From Bizionia sp. (lineage in GTDB: Bacteria; Bacteroidota; Bacteroidia; Flavobacteriales; Flavobacteriaceae), in contig JAGPVI010000310.1 in NCBI GenBank assembly GCA_018067115.1, positions 1 through 8,350 of the forward strand: a stretch of 8,350 nt of DNA, given 5' to 3'. The position numbers and the translations under genes were made by a program. Shown piece by piece: positions 7,239 through 8,350 of this stretch. Under the pieces are notes generated by a model. It saw only the letters and a program-made list of their open reading frames with translations, did no database searches and was not told the DNA's origin. Numbering within the stretch: the first letter of the stretch is position 1; each line of letters starts with the position of its first letter.

Positions 7239-8350
7239 TGAGAATTTTTAAATTTGGAGGCGCTTCAATACAGGATGCCAACGGTGTAAAAAATGTTGTA
7301 CATGTTCTAAATACAGTAGGATATTCACGCACCCTATTGGTGGTTTCTGCAATGGGAAAAATGACCAATGCTATTGAAGCCGTTATCTATCACTATTTTA
7401 ATAACCCTAGTGGCTTAAAAAGTGAAATTGAAAGTGTGAGAACTTTTCATTTAACGATTGTTGACGCCCTTTTTGAAAATAAAAACCATTCTATTTACAC
7501 GGCAATAGCGAAACTCTTTGAGGAGTTGACATTATTTTTTAAAACAAATAAATCACCCGATTATAATTTTGTTTACGATCAGGTTATAGGCTATGGCGAA
7601 TTGCTTTCTACCACTATTGTTGGCGCTTATTTAAAAGAACAGTCTATTCCAAACACGTGGTTAGATGTTAGAACGTGTATTAAAACCGATAGTTTTTATA
7701 GACGCGCTAATGTGGACTGGGAGCGTACGCAGGAAAATATTTCGGCAGCTGTCGATACATCTACCTTATATATAACTCAAGGTTTTTTAGCAAGCGATGC
7801 CAATAATTTTACAACCACTTTAGGTCGTGAGGGGAGTGATTATACTGCGGCTATTTTTGGGTATTGCCTTAATGCTACCGATGTTACGATATGGAAAGAT
7901 GTGCCAGGCGTATTAAACGGAGATCCAAGACATTTTAATAATACTACTTTATTAAATACTATTTCGTACACAGAAGCAATAGAGTTGGCCTTTTATGGAG
8001 CCTCGGTAATACATCCAAAAACTCTGCAACCTTTACAAAGAAAAGAGATACCTTTGCACGTAAAATCGTTTGTTTATCCCGAAAATCCGGGTACGGTAGT
8101 TAATAAATCGGAGGGGATTGAACCAAAAACGCCGTGTTTTATACTAAAAAAGAAACAAATTTTATTGTCACTTTCAACATTAGACTTTTCGTATGTTGTT
8201 GAAGAAAATATAAGTGACATCTTTAATTTACTAGCTTTACACAAAATGAAAGTCGATGTTATTCAAAATTCGGCCATAAGCTTTATGGTGTGTTTTGATG
8301 ATACATATAATAACTTGGATAAGTTATTATTACATTTAAAAGCTAATTTT
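7238..8350 (+). CDS. monofunctional aspartate kinase, 3' end beyond window
   Basis: Aspartate kinase phosphorylates L-aspartate to 4-aspartyl phosphate, the first step toward lysine/diaminopimelate, threonine, methionine and isoleucine. The frame is open for 371 codons and runs off the window, so the C-terminus is missing. The amino-acid kinase domain is complete. It has KFGGAS (5-10, K5), VSAMGKMTN (36-44), GYGE (118-121, E121), TTLGREGSDYTA (193-204; R197 and D201), WKDVPGV (219-225) followed by DPR (229-231), and FYGASVIHP (252-260). An ACT-like regulatory region begins near residue 307 (ILLSLSTLDFSYVVEENISDIF), so feedback control by an end product such as lysine is possible. There is no homoserine dehydrogenase part in view. 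The first glycine loop reads KFGGAS where many aspartate kinases have KFGGTS. The ATG (7238-7240) shares its A with the TAA of the acetyltransferase, implying translational coupling. I do not assign lysC or thrA because the isozyme type cannot be settled here. Confidence 0.93.
   Translation, partial: MRIFKFGGASIQDANGVKNVVHVLNTVGYSRTLLVVSAMGKMTNAIEAVIYHYFNNPSGLKSEIESVRTFHLTIVDALFENKNHSIYTAIAKLFEELTLFFKTNKSPDYNFVYDQVIGYGELLSTTIVGAYLKEQSIPNTWLDVRTCIKTDSFYRRANVDWERTQENISAAVDTSTLYITQGFLASDANNFTTTLGREGSDYTAAIFGYCLNATDVTIWKDVPGVLNGDPRHFNNTTLLNTISYTEAIELAFYGASVIHPKTLQPLQRKEIPLHVKSFVYPENPGTVVNKSEGIEPKTPCFILKKKQILLSLSTLDFSYVVEENISDIFNLLALHKMKVDVIQNSAISFMVCFDDTYNNLDKLLLHLKANF

Noticed and set aside
1..8350. 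Mobile element, phage island, defence system or CRISPR.
   Set aside because: Base composition looks uniform, all complete genes are intact core-type genes, and no transposase, integrase, terminal repeats or spaced repeat array was found.

Overview
The window reads as ordinary chromosomal core sequence from a member of the Bacteroidota, most likely Flavobacteriaceae. It is visibly AT-rich and has no Shine-Dalgarno-like sequences before the starts. Four of its genes are preceded by the phylum-specific -7 promoter element TAnnTTTG (three exact, one with a single mismatch), and the protein families present are typical of flavobacteria. I see no transposase, integrase, phage gene, CRISPR array, tRNA or rRNA.

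Left part, minus strand (1-4824): mfd, the transcription-repair coupling factor, is read leftward from a GTG start. After an 81-base gap comes a secreted thioredoxin-like (TlpA/ResA-type) protein on the same strand. Bases 1-42 hold only an imperfect hairpin past that gene's stop codon.

Middle (4801-5630): a 294-base AT-rich region separates mfd from a divergent plus-strand gene for a small TerB-like helical protein. It carries a promoter for each gene and a 13-base direct repeat. The TerB-like gene converges on fbp (class I fructose-1,6-bisphosphatase, minus strand). Between them lies a 17-bp perfect hairpin with A and T tracts on its two sides, a textbook bidirectional terminator. A second, AT-rich perfect hairpin spans the fbp stop codon.

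Right part (6633-8350): fbp diverges from a plus-strand pair, a GNAT acetyltransferase closely resembling spermidine/spermine (or thialysine) N-acetyltransferase, and a monofunctional aspartate kinase. The kinase start codon overlaps the acetyltransferase stop by one base, and the kinase is cut off by the window end after 371 codons.

The genes cover DNA repair, cell-envelope redox chemistry, gluconeogenesis and entry into aspartate-family amino acid synthesis. They share no single pathway, and I see no convincing new multi-gene system. The points most worth a second look are the SSAT-like acetyltransferase coupled to aspartate kinase, the stand-alone TerB-like protein, and the repeats and hairpins in the intergenic regions.
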